Assembly (NCBI RefSeq): GCF_014805685.1
Contig: NC_060901.1
Location: 21,273,405-21,337,404 of the forward strand
DNA length: 64,000 bases
From: Silurus meridionalis
Taxonomy: Eukaryota; Chordata; Actinopteri; Siluriformes; Siluridae
Reading direction: 5' to 3'
Shown: one piece after another, positions 1 through 14,318 of the stretch
Numbering within the stretch: position 1 is the first letter of the stretch
Layout: every line of letters begins with the position of its first letter
The notes under the pieces: generated by a model
Database searches by the model: none
What the model saw: the letters and a program-made list of their open reading frames with translations, nothing else
Told to the model about the DNA's origin: nothing
Made by a program: the position numbers and the translations under genes

Positions 1-160
1 TCATATATTGGTTCTGGGTGACTTCTGGAGACTTTCCGAGACTTTCATAGAGTGTTGGAGACTTTTCTGAGATTTTCCCAGACTTTCGGAGAGCTCCAGA
101 GAGGCTTCGATTGGTTTTCATTGTATTGTAGATTGTTCTTTTTGCAGAAAACTTGGCAAA

Positions 161-215
<55 letters not shown>

Positions 216-218
216 CAG

Positions 219-387
219 GCAGACGCATCACAGACCCTGCGACAAAACGGACTCTGTCAGCTCTACAGCCACTCGATTCTGCTCACTCGTACCAGAGACT
301 GCCCCCTGGTGGCCGTACCTCCCCTCGCACCTTATTCCAAATGTATCCGTACCCAGAAGGAAACTGATATTACAGACGAACCCAAAA
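219..387 (+). CDS. adgb: adgb exon 1 (in-window numbering)
   Basis: Residues 1-56 plus one base; contains LCQLYSHSILLTRTRDCP and ends DEPK. The acceptor ttattcag directly follows a (GT)n tract; the donor is gtgggt, chosen because it gives the phase needed by the next exon. Lies in the linker before the globin region. It is the least independently supported exon because no upstream exon is visible; nothing coding is recognised in bases 1-218. Confidence 0.7.
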
Positions 388-401
388 GTGGGTCTGCGTA
401 G

Positions 402-438
<37 letters not shown>

Positions 439-599
439 ACACACTGAAGTGTCCTCCAGCTACAATACTGTATAATAAAACATAATTATATAACAATGTG
501 TTTGTTTTCCTGCAGAAATCCCAGTCGAGAGGCCTGAGCAGTACGTTGCGGTGGCAAGTCCTTTCATCAACTACAAACTCACACCCCTTATAATGTACG

Positions 600-638
<39 letters not shown>

Positions 639-730
639 AGTGTGTGAGAGTGTGATTCTGTTATTTAAAACTGTGATACTGTTTCTCTAATAGATGCAGG
701 GTCTGGCTGTGTGTGCTTTGTGCTGAACAG

Positions 731-791
<61 letters not shown>

Positions 792-947
792 TGAGCTAAG
801 TACACTCCTGTGTGTGGGAGGAAGGGTGCATTTAGATATCAAGACCGCTATCAAGCTTCAAACATCGATTTGTTTGGCTGTCTTACAGAACATTCACCAT
901 TACGAGTCAATACACACTTTCATAATGCAAAGTCCATTATAGCGTCT

Positions 948-998
<51 letters not shown>

Positions 999-3359
999 TA
1001 TTGCAGTGATTCAAATATGCCTCCAAAGCTGCTTGTTCAACGACGCAACACATCCACCTCTAACCTTGATTCGTTTTCGGAGTCAGAAGAGAATGAGGAC
1101 CGTGACTCCGCCCACCATGACGTCACTAACAACAACCACAAATCGGATGATTCTGAGGTACGACGACCTGCGTCTATGTGCTGAGCAGCTGAAAGTATAT
1201 TTGTAATGGTTTTTGATGATATTCATGGAAGTTGTATTGGTTTTAATGGTTATAATGGAAATTGGATTGTTTTAATGGGAAATTTACTGTTTAAATGGTT
1301 ATATTAAGAGTTGGATTGGTTTTAATGGTTTTAATAGGAATGGTATTGGTTTTAATGGGTATAATGGGAGTTGTATTGTTTTTAATGGTTATAATTGGAA
1401 TTGTATTGGTTTTAAAGGTTATAATGGGAGTTGTATTGTTTTTAATGGTTATAATTGGAATTGTATTGGTTTTAAAGGTTATAATGGGAACTGTATTGTT
1501 TTTAAAGGTTATAATGGAAACTGTATTGGTTTTAAAGGTTATAATGGGAACTGTATTGGTTTTGAACGGAATATAATTCGTTTTTATGATTAGGGGGATT
1601 GTATCAGTTTTTAATAGTTGTAATGAAAACTGTGCGGATGTTCGGTTGTGGGGCTGCTTGATTGTGCCGATGTTCGGTTGTGCGGCTGCTTGGTTGTGTG
1701 GCTGTTCGGTTGTGCGGCTGCTTGGTTGTGCGGCTGCTTGGTTGTGCGGCTGCTTGGTTGTGTGGCTGCTCGGTTTTGCGGTTGTTCGGTTTTGCAGATG
1801 TTTGGTTGTGCACTCTGTTTTCTCTGAATTCTCTGAATGCATGTGTGTAAATGTGACACTGCTGGGAGGCGGCAGTGAACCCTGACAGCCTCTGCAACCC
1901 GTCTGTCCAGCACCAATGTCAGCAGAAGTCTCTCCTCCAGCGCATGCAGAGAAACCGAGGGAGAACAGAACACTGGTGCTGTTATGTAAAAAAAAATTAA
2001 GTAGAAAAAAGGACGGGTCACGTCCTCAACGGTATAAAAAGCAGCACAATTATCCTGTCAGTCATTAGGGCAGATGTCTCACTGGGGGTTTAGGAAGGAC
2101 CGAGCAAAATGGATGGTGTGTGTGTTTAAGTGTGTGTGTGTGTGTGTGTGTGTGTGTCCAGCGAGCATGCCTTTTGTAATTTAAATGTAGTTTTGTAAAT
2201 CAAGGAATTCTAGAAATGTGTGAAATGTCACTCTGCTGAAGCACGGTGGTGATAGCACTGAAATACAAAGCTCTTCTCTTCTCTTCTTCTCTTCTCTTCT
2301 CTTCTCTTCTCTTCTCTTCTCTTCTCTTCTCTTCTCTTTCCAACACACACACACTGACTCACAGCCTGTTTCTGACTCACTGCTGTCGTTGGTCAGATGT
2401 GGCACAGAGACGAACCCTTAATTGTCCTCCACATCTAAACGCCACAGTGGGATGACGCCTCAGGCTGTAGCACAAGGTTGAGGAAGAAAGAGGAAAAAAA
2501 TACAATAAAAAGGTTTTAGTAACGCTGTTGCCATGGTGACACCTACTTTCTATCGCTTTAAACAAGTTGTCTGAAGGAACGCTTGGGAGATGCGGCGATC
2601 GCTCCACTTAATTAGTGGTTAAATACTGACATGCTAATCAGGCAGTGTGGCTAATCCTTACACCACCACACCTTCCTCAACTCCAGCTCCAACTCTAACT
2701 CCATCTCTCACTTTCCCTCCAACTCATTACCTTTCTCTAACTCCAACTCCAACTCCAACTCCAACACCCCCATACAACTCCAACACACCCATCCAACTCC
2801 AATTCCAACACTCCCTGCAACTCCCCCTTCAACTCCAACTCCAACACCCCTCCAACTTCCCTTCAACTCCAGCACTGTCATCCAACTCCCCTTCAACTCC
2901 AACACCCCTCCAACACCCCTCCAACACCCCTCCAACACCCCTCCAACACCCCTCCAACACCCCTCCAACTCCAAATCCCCATCCAACTCTAACACCCTCT
3001 CCAACTCCAACTCCCCATCCAACTCCAACTCCCCATCCAACTCCAACACCCCTCCAACACCCTCTTCAACTCCAACACCCCTCCAACTCCAACACCCCAT
3101 CCAACTCCCCCTTCAACTACAACTCCAACACGCCCATCCAACTTCAACTCACTACATTTCTCCAACTCCAACTCTCCCTTTAGATCTTTTCTTCTCTTCT
3201 TCTCTTCTTCCAGCTTGAAGCTCTCTCAGCAAACCTTGTGGATGCGAACGATCTTTAACTCTTTAATGATTTGAGTGTACATTTGCACTCACAACCTTTT
3301 TCATCAATAATTTATCAGATCTTTATTATTATTATAATTATTATTATTATTATTATTAT

Positions 3360-3393
<34 letters not shown>

Positions 3394-3966
3394 CTCTGTA
3401 TTTTCTTGTTCATCTCCTCCCAGGTTAAAGCATCTGAGAAGAGGACTGCCAAAAACGTCGCTGACGGTAACGCTCGCTTACAATATATTTTTTTTCTTTT
3501 CCCGCATGCACATTTCACGTACACGATACAGCCAAAAGTATCGCGACACCCGACTTTTCTGCCCGTTTGAGCTTCTTCTACAAACTGTTCCCACAAAGTT
3601 GGAGGTGCACCACTTTATAAGACGTCTCTTGACCCAGGAGATCTGAACTCCATGAAGGTCCATGAAGATCTGCTTTCCATGGGCTAGATGTGTGTGGAAG
3701 ATCTTGAGTGGCCTCCTATAGAGCTCGAACTCTATGGACGACACTTGGGATGAATCTGAATGGCTAGAACACGAAATCTGGTGAAACATCTTCCCAGAAG
3801 AGTGGGGGTCTGATGGTGAGGTGTCCACAAATTCGAGTCCGTGATGATGTGACTACACTTCATCAAGTGAAGCAGCTGCCGACTCGGAAGCCGTCAGTGT
3901 TCTGATGCTAATAAGGAATCAGATGGTATCTGATGGCTGGAGAACTTTGCTATCACCATTACACGT

Positions 3967-4034
<68 letters not shown>

Positions 4035-4105
4035 TTCTCTCATTCTCTCTTACATGCCTGGTCTTTTCTTTTTAAATAGCATTGCACAAACAGACAGATA
4101 CCCAC

Positions 4106-4170
<65 letters not shown>

Positions 4171-4830
4171 ATCTATCCGATCGTGACTCTGCACTTGGCC
4201 CCTCATCACGACAGGCCAATTACATGCTTTCCTACGGAGCCTAGTGTGTTGCTAAGTAACACCTGGAGCAAGCTAAATGAAGTGGCCTCTGCTCTGGCTT
4301 CTGTGAAACATCTAAATTACCAGCAGGTCCATCGTCTTCTTCATCTCCATCTTTTCTTCTTCTTCTCCATCTCCATCTTTTCTTCTTCTTCTCCATCTCC
4401 ATTTGTTCCTAAAACAACTTCTTCTACTTTCCCTCTTTTTCTTCTCTATTCTTTTCCTTCCTCTTCACTTCTACATCACTTCTTTAATTTACTTCATTGT
4501 CAGCCTCTTCATCTTCTTCTTCTACTGTTCCTTCTCTATTTCCTTTCCTTCTCTATTTTCAACTCCATCTTCTTCAACTTCTTCTTCTTCACCATTTTTC
4601 TTCTTCTTCTATTCTTCTTCTCCTAAATTCCTTGCCCTTCACTTCTTCATCTCATTCTCTTTCTCCATCTTCATCATCTTTTTCTTCTTCTCCATCTTTT
4701 GTTGTTGTTGTTGTTGTTCTTCTCCTTATTCTCTTTTCTACTCCTTATCTTCTTCTTTTCTTCCTTTATCTTCTTTTCTTCTCCATTCCTTCCACCATTA
4801 CTACTCATTCTCTTTTCTTCTTTTCCAACT

Positions 4831-4923
<93 letters not shown>

Positions 4924-5833
4924 TTTCTTTCTTTCTTCTTTATCATCATCTTCTTCTTCTCCTCCCATTCCTTTTATTTCTACTCTACCCCTTCACTTCT
5001 CCATATCATTCTCTTTTCTGTCTTCATCTTCTGTATCTTTTTCTTCTTCTTCTTTTTCCATTCTCCATCTTTTTTTCCATCTCTCTCTTTTCCTTGTTCT
5101 CCTTCCCTATTCCTTCTTTTCCTTCTCCATTTCTTCCTCTAGCTTCTTTTTTTTTCTTCTCAATTTCTTTCTTTCATTCATTCTTCTTTATCTAATTGTC
5201 TTTATCCGTCTCCTTCTTCTTCTTCTACTGTAGGACACATTTAAAGAAAGCAAACCAGACCAACAAATCCAGAATGCGCATCAAAACCTTGCTGTCTGTT
5301 ACTTTTGTCATTGTCAGATGCTGATTCGGTTCCTGGAAAGGAAACCACACTGGTCCAGGAGAACTTCACTTTTACAGAAACCTGGATCCATATGGAAGAC
5401 TTCATTAAGTGCTTCCAGTGAGGGTTCACCCACAGAAACATTTCATTACTCATGATAGCGATATTTAAAGACCAGCGTTTCTCCGTCATGTACATTTCAC
5501 CTGATGCTTCCTGGATCTCTTAGGATGTTGCTGGTGTTTCACATGGAGAGCAGCTTCACTTACCAGTACCAGAAGTCAGAATATAAGGTATTGTCTTCTT
5601 CTTCCTCTGATTCTTCTTCCTCTGCTCCTTCTTCTTCTTCTTTTCCTCCCTCTATTCCTTATTATTCTCCTTCTCTATCTCTTATTCTATCTTTTATTTT
5701 CTTCTCCTCCCTAATTTCTGTGTCTTTTCTTCTTCTCCATCTTCTTCATACTCTTCTTCCCTTATTACTTTTCTCCTCCATTTCCTTCTCCTTCTCTTTC
5801 TCTGTCTTCTTTTCTTCTTCTTTTTCTCCTCTC

Positions 5834-5868
<35 letters not shown>

Positions 5869-6523
5869 TACTTCTCCTCTATCTCCATTTTCTTTTCTTT
5901 TTCTTCTTCTTCTCCATCTTTTATATTCTTCTCCCTTATAACTTCTTCTCCTCCATTTCCTTCTCTCTCTCTGTCTTCTTCTTCTTTTTCTCCTTTAGCT
6001 CCATCATCATCAACCCTAACCCTAACCCATTATTATCATCATCATCTTCTTCTTATTCTCCTCTATCTCCATTTTCTTCTTCTTCTCCATCTTTTCATAT
6101 TCTTCTCCCCTTATTACTTATTCTGCCCTTATCCATTTCATTCTCTTTCTGTCTTCTTCTTCTTCTTTTTTTCTCCTCTAGCTCCATCATCATCATCACC
6201 ATAATTATCATCATCTTCTTCTTCTCCTCCTCTATTTCCTTCCTCTAGGTTTGGTTTGGGTCTCCAAATTCATGTAAAGGGAAAACAACTCTAAAACTCA
6301 GGTGTCCCACAATCCTGTGGAACATCTTCCCAGAAGATCGGAGCTCGTTATTGGAGTAAACGGAGCCTCCTCTTATATTCACTATTGTATTTCTTCTTCT
6401 CACTTTAAGGCACAAGATGAGAATCGCTGTTACTTCTTGACTGTGGACAATCTGTGGCCTACAGAGATCCTCATCTGTTACTCAGCACTGCTACACTGGG
6501 GAGATACCAGTCACGAACGTAAG

Positions 6524-6563
<40 letters not shown>

Positions 6564-9500
6564 CTACCATATATGCAATATTTATCTCTTATGTCCAGGA
6601 AAGGATTGCGTTCTCAGACCTGGTCATCTGTGTGTTGAACCTTTCTCATGGAAGGACATCCAGGTTCATCCTCCCCTGCTGACCATCAACACCACATCCT
6701 GCAAGGCATCAGTTCTTACCTTGCCACCAGGGTATAAAACTCTTAATTCCATCCTCTTCTTCTCATCACCTATTCCTTCTTTGTCTACTGCTCCTCCTCT
6801 GTTTTCTTCTCCTTTATCTCCTCTTCTTCTACTATTCCTTCTCTATTTCCTTCTTCTACTTTTCTACTTCTCTTTCTTATTATTTTCCTTCTTCTCATCC
6901 CTATTCCTTCTTCTCCGACTATTCCATCTCCATCTTCTTCCACTTCCTCTTCTTCTTCTCCTCCATCTTCTTCTCATCCCTATTCTTTCTTCTCCTACTA
7001 TTCCATCTCCATCTTCTTCCACTTCCTCTTCTTCTTCTTCTCCATCTTCTTCTCATCCCTATTCCTTCTTCTACTATTCCATCTCAGTTACCTTCTCCTT
7101 CTCCATCCCCATCTTCTTCTTTCTTTTTCTTCTTCTCATCCCCTATTTCTTCTTTTCCTACTAACAAAATTCAGTGGGACCCCTTCTCCTCTATCCCTCT
7201 CTTAACCTTCTTCTTCTTCTTCTACTATTAATGCTACTACTATTACACTTGAGAACATGGCCTGCACACGCTTGTCGTATTGTATGTTCCGTTTCTGCTA
7301 TTGAAGCCAGCCTTCTCCGAGGAAACCCTCGAGAGAAAAAGTGATGAACCAGCCTGCTATTTCAAGCTCCATAGTGGCCTAAAAATGAGGTGGGCCTACA
7401 TTCAGAGGTCAGGATGCTGACAAAAAGGGACCAAGAGGGAAAGAAAGGTCAAAGATTGGTCTATCACGTTCCAGAGGCATGGGTTTGCAACCTAGTTGTG
7501 GAATCAGAAGCGCCTGAGAATCATTATAGATTCAACAATTTAGATCTTCATTGACAGAGAAACAGCACATGTAGAATCATGTGGAGTTTCATTTGACACA
7601 CATTTTGCAGAACAAGATCTCCAATGGTAATGGTGTTCTTTAATGGTAGTGTCCTCTTTCAGCATCCACACTGCAGCACATTGTCCAGGAACGATTTGAG
7701 GAACATGACAAAGAGTTCAAGGTGTTGATTCATCTATTAAATTCTGGAAAAACTAGTCTGATCCATGGAGGCCCTGGTTCAAAACGTACAGGATTTGAAG
7801 GATCTGCTGCTAATGTCTCAGCACCAGACCATAACACAATGTCCGAGGTCTTCTAGAGTCCATGCCCTGAAGATTCTGGGCTGCTAATGGGGGAACTTCT
7901 CAATAATATATTAGGCTGGTGGTTTTGATGCCATGGCTGATCAGTGTGCAGGATTCATCATGTACATACGCTAGCTTTCGTTTCTTTCACGGAATAGACA
8001 TGGTGGATGCGCCCTTATGTTTTGTAAGCGTGAGATACACGTTCTGTTTCTATATTTTTTTCAGGCGTCATGTTCTTCGCATCCAAACCCGGGTGCATGT
8101 TTGTTTCCACATGCAGCTCTACAGCAAAACTGATTTCGTATTCGGAGAAGAAGAAGCGGTGATTCCTCACTTAGAAAAGGTATCCAGTTGTAGGAGTCGA
8201 TTAGCATGTTTCGTCAACGTTACGATGGCGTTGTGTCTTAATACCCCAATTCCAAACATTTTGGGACTCTGAGTGAAATGTAAATAAAAAGAGAATGCAA
8301 TGATTTGCGAATCTCATAAACCCACATTTATTCCCAATAGAACACAGAAATCATATCAAATGTTTAGGAAATGTACCATTTGAAGGAAAAACCCACAAAC
8401 GCAGGTTAAATCTGCAAAGAAGTAGTCATGCGTGAACATGATCCAGAAACGCTGAAATCCCCTCAGAGCCAAAGGTCATTTAAAATGTATGAAAAACTGT
8501 TCTGTGGTTGGACAAAACACTACGTCCTCTGGACTAAATAGGAGAAGGACTATCCGGCTTGTTGTCAGCGCTTCGTTCCTAAAGTCGCATCACTGATAGT
8601 ATTTTTTTTCCTTAAAATGGTAGATATTCTTAGTTCTTTGTTTTATTAAGAATAAAAGATTTGCATTCTGTGTTTATTTGCATTGTAAATGGCGTCCAGA
8701 CTTTTTTGGAATTGGGTTTTGAACTATAAGGTTAACACCATTCGGAATCTTCTCATAACACGCACTTTCACGTGCTTTGCTTTGCCACCATTTAGGAAAG
8801 TCTGAGGTTCTGCGAGCAAGCTCGGTTGATCCTCACAGCTCTAGGTTCAAAGGTCAGATCCTTCTCGAACCCTGACGAACTCCCAGCAGCCACCGGGGCA
8901 CTGCAGGAGACCGTCTGCCCTCCTTCGCTTAGCAAAACAGAAGCCAAAGATCTTTGGAGGGTGAGTGTTTTCGACTTGAACGTTACCTGCTCACACAGTC
9001 TTGCAACTGTATGTTGATCTTTATTGGTGCAGGTCTTCATTCAAGCGGTGTATCACATGTTCGGCTGTGCGTTGGGAAGAAAGCTGACATCTGAGGAACT
9101 GTTTGCGGTGAAGAGCCTGACTATCGACCTCACACCTCACTCCAGAAATGCAAAAGACGCAAGTATGTCTGGAGAAAACTAGAAGTGTCTTTGATACGTG
9201 GATACGGTATGATATATATGTGTGTATGTGTGTGTGTGTGTGTGTTTGTGTGTCATGTGTGTAGCAGATGGTGTGCCAGAGGGCTGGAGTGGTAGACAGA
9301 CCACAGAAGAAGAAAACCAGGCGGCAACAATTCTGCAGGCCAGCTGGAAGGGTTACCTGGTGAGGAAAGTTCTGAACGCTGCAAAACCAGGTAACTTTTG
9401 GTAAACCAGAAAAATGTCTGCTCCCAAAACCTCCATCATTTTCCAGCTATCATAAGGATTATTAAATAAAAACCCATCACGCTCTTCAAAAAATAGCACA

Positions 9501-9565
9501 AGTAACCATCAGGGTTAGAGAATAATACGATCAGAGAGCACAGAGAATCTTCTAGATATCTCTTG

Positions 9566-9662
<97 letters not shown>

Positions 9663-9821
9663 CATATAGGAACACATGCACTCGTGGCCTCCAGCTCACA
9701 CTTATCAATTAAGATGCCAGTCACTGTAAGTGAGAATGACAACCTGGAGAACAGCATTTGTTTTTATCTCGTCATCCATCTGGATCTATCCCCTTCAAGC
9801 ATCCGCTTCTTCTCATACTGA

Positions 9822-9858
<37 letters not shown>

Positions 9859-12800
9859 TCAAAACAGATTCTGGACAGATTGGAAAGCTACTTATAAATA
9901 ACCCAGGCCCTACCAATAACCCCTAACAATATTTATAATGCCTAACCCCTAACTCAAAACCCCCTAACCGATATCCCTGTCTGCCTGCCCATAAACTCTA
10001 AATCCTATCCCTAATCCCTAATCCCTAACTCGTAATCCATACATTTTAACTCTTAAACTCCTATCTCTATTCACTAATCCCTATCTCTATCCCCTAACTC
10101 TAATCCCTAACCCTTAACTTCTATCTCTAATCACTAATCCCTAACCCCTAACTCCTATCCCTAACCCCTAATCCCTAACTCATAATCCATCAAATTTAAC
10201 CCCTAATTTTAACCCCTAACAACTATCTATAATCCTTATTCACTAACCCCTAACCCCTAATCCATAACCCCTAACTCCTATCCTAATCCATAACCCCTAA
10301 CTCCTATCCCTAACCCTAATACATAAACCCTAACACCTATCTCTAATCCTTAATCACTAACCCCTATACCTAATCACTAACCCCTAACCTAATCCATAAC
10401 CCCTAACTCCTTTTACTAATCCTTAATCACTAACCCCTAACCTAATCCATAACCCCAACTCCTATCCCTTGTCCCTGACCCCAACCCTAACCTATAGCCT
10501 CTATCTCTAAACCCTAATTCATAAACCCTAAACCTTAACTCCTATTCCTAGACCATAAACCCTACCCATAACCCCTCATTTATAATCCCTAACTTCTATC
10601 CCTAAACCCTACCCATCACCCCTAATTCTAAACCTGACCAAATATCCATAACCCTGTCTACAACCCCAAACCCTAGAACCCTGAGGAAACCAATGCATGT
10701 GAAACATCTAAAGACCCTGTAAAACTCCAAACTGTCATTTTAAACCTCTATAAATACTGTATATTTTTTTTCTTTTTCAACTTCATCCTTTGTATTTGTG
10801 GTGGTGTTCAGGCTCTGAGGAGAATCAGAAAGTTGCCAAGACTCTGTTGGAGATGTGGGCTTCTGTGGAATCAGACGTAGAGGAGCATGCTGTGTCTTTA
10901 CTGAGGTAAATTACTCATTTCACCATCTGCTGGTGTTCGTGTGTCTGCATACAGCTTATGGCTTTGTCGCTCGATTCACCAAACATGAACACGTATACAT
11001 TCTGTGTGTGTGTGTGTGTTTTCTAGGTGCATGATCGCAAACGGCGAGAAGCTCGTGAACCTGTATCCATGCGGTGGAGATGAGTGGACTAAAATCAGCT
11101 TCACGGACTTCTCCGTCCCCGTCCATGAGACCACCAGCTCCTGGGTCCTGCTTTTTAGGTCATAATGCACCAGTCTTTGAATCATTCTTACACCAGGTGC
11201 AGTTCTGTAACACACACCTTTGTCCACAGGGAGGTGTTCCACGTTCCCAAAGCCGTCTTACTTGTTCCTAAGATCTTCTCTACGTTTCGCAGCCACCTTC
11301 ACGTCATTGACAACGACACTGGGAAGGAAGTACCTGAGTTTCTCAACAGCGTTTTGCCGTTCACGTACACACCAAATAAGGTGTGTGTGTGTATCGTGTA
11401 TATATTATACACACACGGATATTGTTTATTGTATGTATCACGTGTCATTTGTGTATAATGTATTACTTTCAGGCCGGATACACGTTCGTGGCGCACAATG
11501 GAAAAACACCTGTAGTGCCTGGAACGTGGCGACTGCGTCTGATTAGCTCTCGAGAGCAACCGGCTCAGCTGGCTAGAGAAAGACCAGTCAACAACTTCAT
11601 AGTGAAGGAGTTCAAAGATTACTACTTACCCAACAAGAAGAACATCATCTGCAGGTCTGAGATTATGTACAGCCGGTCAAATACTGCATACAAATCTTTC
11701 AGTTTTACATTTTAGTAGAATGTAGAAGAATAATGATGTCACTAAATCTCAGTGAGCCAGTATAAAATCCCTTACCCATAAATCCTGTCCTATAACCCCT
11801 AATCAAATTCCCCTTATCCCTAATCTTTACATTTTACTCATAAGACCTATTCCTATCCCCAAACCCTAATCCAGAGTCCCTAATCCATAATCCATATTCC
11901 TAACCCACAACCCTTAACCCATATTCCCTATTCTTAACCCACAACCCTAAACCATAATCCCTATTCCTAACCCATAATCCCTAATCCTACCCACAACCCT
12001 TAACCCATAATCCTAATCCTACCCACAACCCTTAACCATAATCCCTATTCCTAAACCAAAACCCTAACCCATAAACCATATTCCTAACCCCAATCCCTAA
12101 CCCCTATCCAAAACCCAATACCCTCTCCTAACTCCTAACTCCTAGCCCTAATCCATACCCCATAACCTCTAACTGGTAACCCCTAACACCCACTGTAACT
12201 CTATCTCTAACTCCTAATCCATAATCCCTAACTCCTATCATTAACCTCTAATCTATAACAATATCCCTATTCCGAATTTATAACCTAGAATGCAAAACAA
12301 ACACCTTTCTTTAATCTTTCTTTAAACCACACCCCTACAGCTAACCCTTAACCTCTAATCTGTAACATATAACCGTTATTCCTGACCCCTAATCTCTAGC
12401 CTATAACCCATAACCCTAACCCCTAATCTCTAACCCCTAATCCATAACCCTTAATCTTTAGCCTATAGCCCATAACCTCACACCCTAACCCCTAATCTCT
12501 AACCCCTAATCCATAACCCTTAATCTCTAGCCTATAACGCATAACCCTCACCCCTAACCCCAATCCATAACCCTTAATCTCAAGCCTATAACCCATAACC
12601 CTCACCCCTAACCCCTTATCTCTAACCCCTAATCCATAACCCTTAATCTCAAGCCTATAACCCATAACCCTTACCCCTAACCCCTAATCTCTAACCCCTA
12701 ATCCATAACCCTTAATCTCAAGCCTATAACCCATAACCCTCACCCCTAACCCCTTATCTCTAACCCCTAATCTCTAACCCCTAATCCATAACCCTTAATC

Positions 12801-13228
12801 GCTAGCCTATAACTCATAACCCTCATCCCCATAACCCCTAATCTCTAACCTCTAACCGACAACCCATAATCTATAACCCAACCCCTTCCATTAACACATA
12901 ATCCATAACCCTACAAATGACCTATAACTCATAACCCTCCCACCCCCACAAACAACATACCAAACCCTGAAACCGTTTCCATGCTGCTTTATTCCTCCTG
13001 CATATTTCTTTTATAACCCATCCGTCCGTCTCACAGGCATGCGGTCACAGTCACGTGTGATCATGTCGCCACGGTGCAATTCCAGGCTTCAAAAGACGAC
13101 GTGTATCTAAAGCTCAGCATCCTGGACCACGAGACAGAGGTGTACAGCAAGACGGGACAAGGGGGCATCGTAATACCCGTGTACCGCTTTATAGCCAGCG
13201 AGGGTGCGTTAAACGCACGCACGCACGT

Positions 13229-13276
<48 letters not shown>

Positions 13277-14237
13277 TTACATATAAACATATGTACAGAT
13301 AATGATAAGTAAATTAAATATAGCCAAAAGTATGTGGACGCCTGAAAAATGTGAGGAGGCTCCAGTTCAGTCCAATTGTGTTTAGTGTCACTCATGTTCT
13401 TCTTCTCCAAGCTTTACACCAATGCACAATGTCTTCATGGAGCTTGTTTAGTGTCATCATGAGGGAAGTGTTTTTGTGAAATTGTACTACCCGTGCAGCG
13501 ACAGCATACGGAGATGTTTGAGGCAAGGAGCTCACATGAAGAACCCCACGTGGGTAATAGTAATAAATAATAAATAAATAGGAAGCAGCGTCAAAACGAG
13601 CGCATCAAGAGCGGAAGAACATCCCCAAAAGACCTTCGACAAGCTCGATGCCTGAGAACAATCCACATGGGAGCGCTGTCTTGCTGTGCTGGACTCTGGA
13701 TCTGAAGTACCTTCTCATAAACAGAGCTTGTCTCGAAACCTTTTGATACCGCCCCCTACTGTTTTCGCCCTGTAGTGTTTTTTTCTCCACAGTATCTGCT
13801 TTGGACCTCTCATTGAGTGTTGAAAAGAAATGATCCGCCTGCACCTCCTTTTATTTTGAAATACATTTTAGGCCTGAAATGAATTTATGAACAAACTTAT
13901 GGACCATAAACCATCCTGGTACATGTGTACACTCTTCTACGTCTCCTTAGTTGACATCTTACCAGAACTGACAACCACTCGCTTAGTTCCTTAGCTACCG
14001 CCTGACACTGGCACTTCCTGTGTATTTATAGAGTGTTTATCCCTCTGTGTGTGTGTGTGTGTGTGTATGTGTGTGTGTGTGTAGGTTCCTGCGGCAGCGC
14101 CGTGGAGAAAGCGGGGGTGAGTCAATCTCAGGACGGCCCTGGTGGGGGTCACGATGGAGGCAGAGAAGCTTCTGAGTGTCAGCCTGCCCAAACGGTATCC
14201 ATCAATACAAAGAAATCCTGTTCATCATTGTCAATAA

Positions 14238-14318
<81 letters not shown>

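Larger units (their letters stand above)
1158..3423 (+). other. adgb intron 3, repeat-filled
   Basis: No coding sequence recognised. It holds two minisatellites, a (TG)n tract (2113-2158), a TTCTC tract (2274-2340), a C/A-rich minisatellite and an ATT/GTT trinucleotide tract (3318-3390) just before the next acceptor. Confidence 0.7.

Noticed and set aside
1291..2021. Minus-strand open frames of 136-183 aa rich in Asn, Gln, Thr and Pro
   Set aside because: They coincide with minisatellites whose units keep the frame open; no splice sites, domains or family resemblance.
4403..5233. 276-aa Ser/Phe/Leu-rich open frame
   Set aside because: Pure CTT/TTTC low-complexity DNA read as protein; the real adgb exon starts at 5318.
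9899..12955. True chromosome end
   Set aside because: The repeats are degenerate, lie inside introns and are followed by normal genes on both sides.
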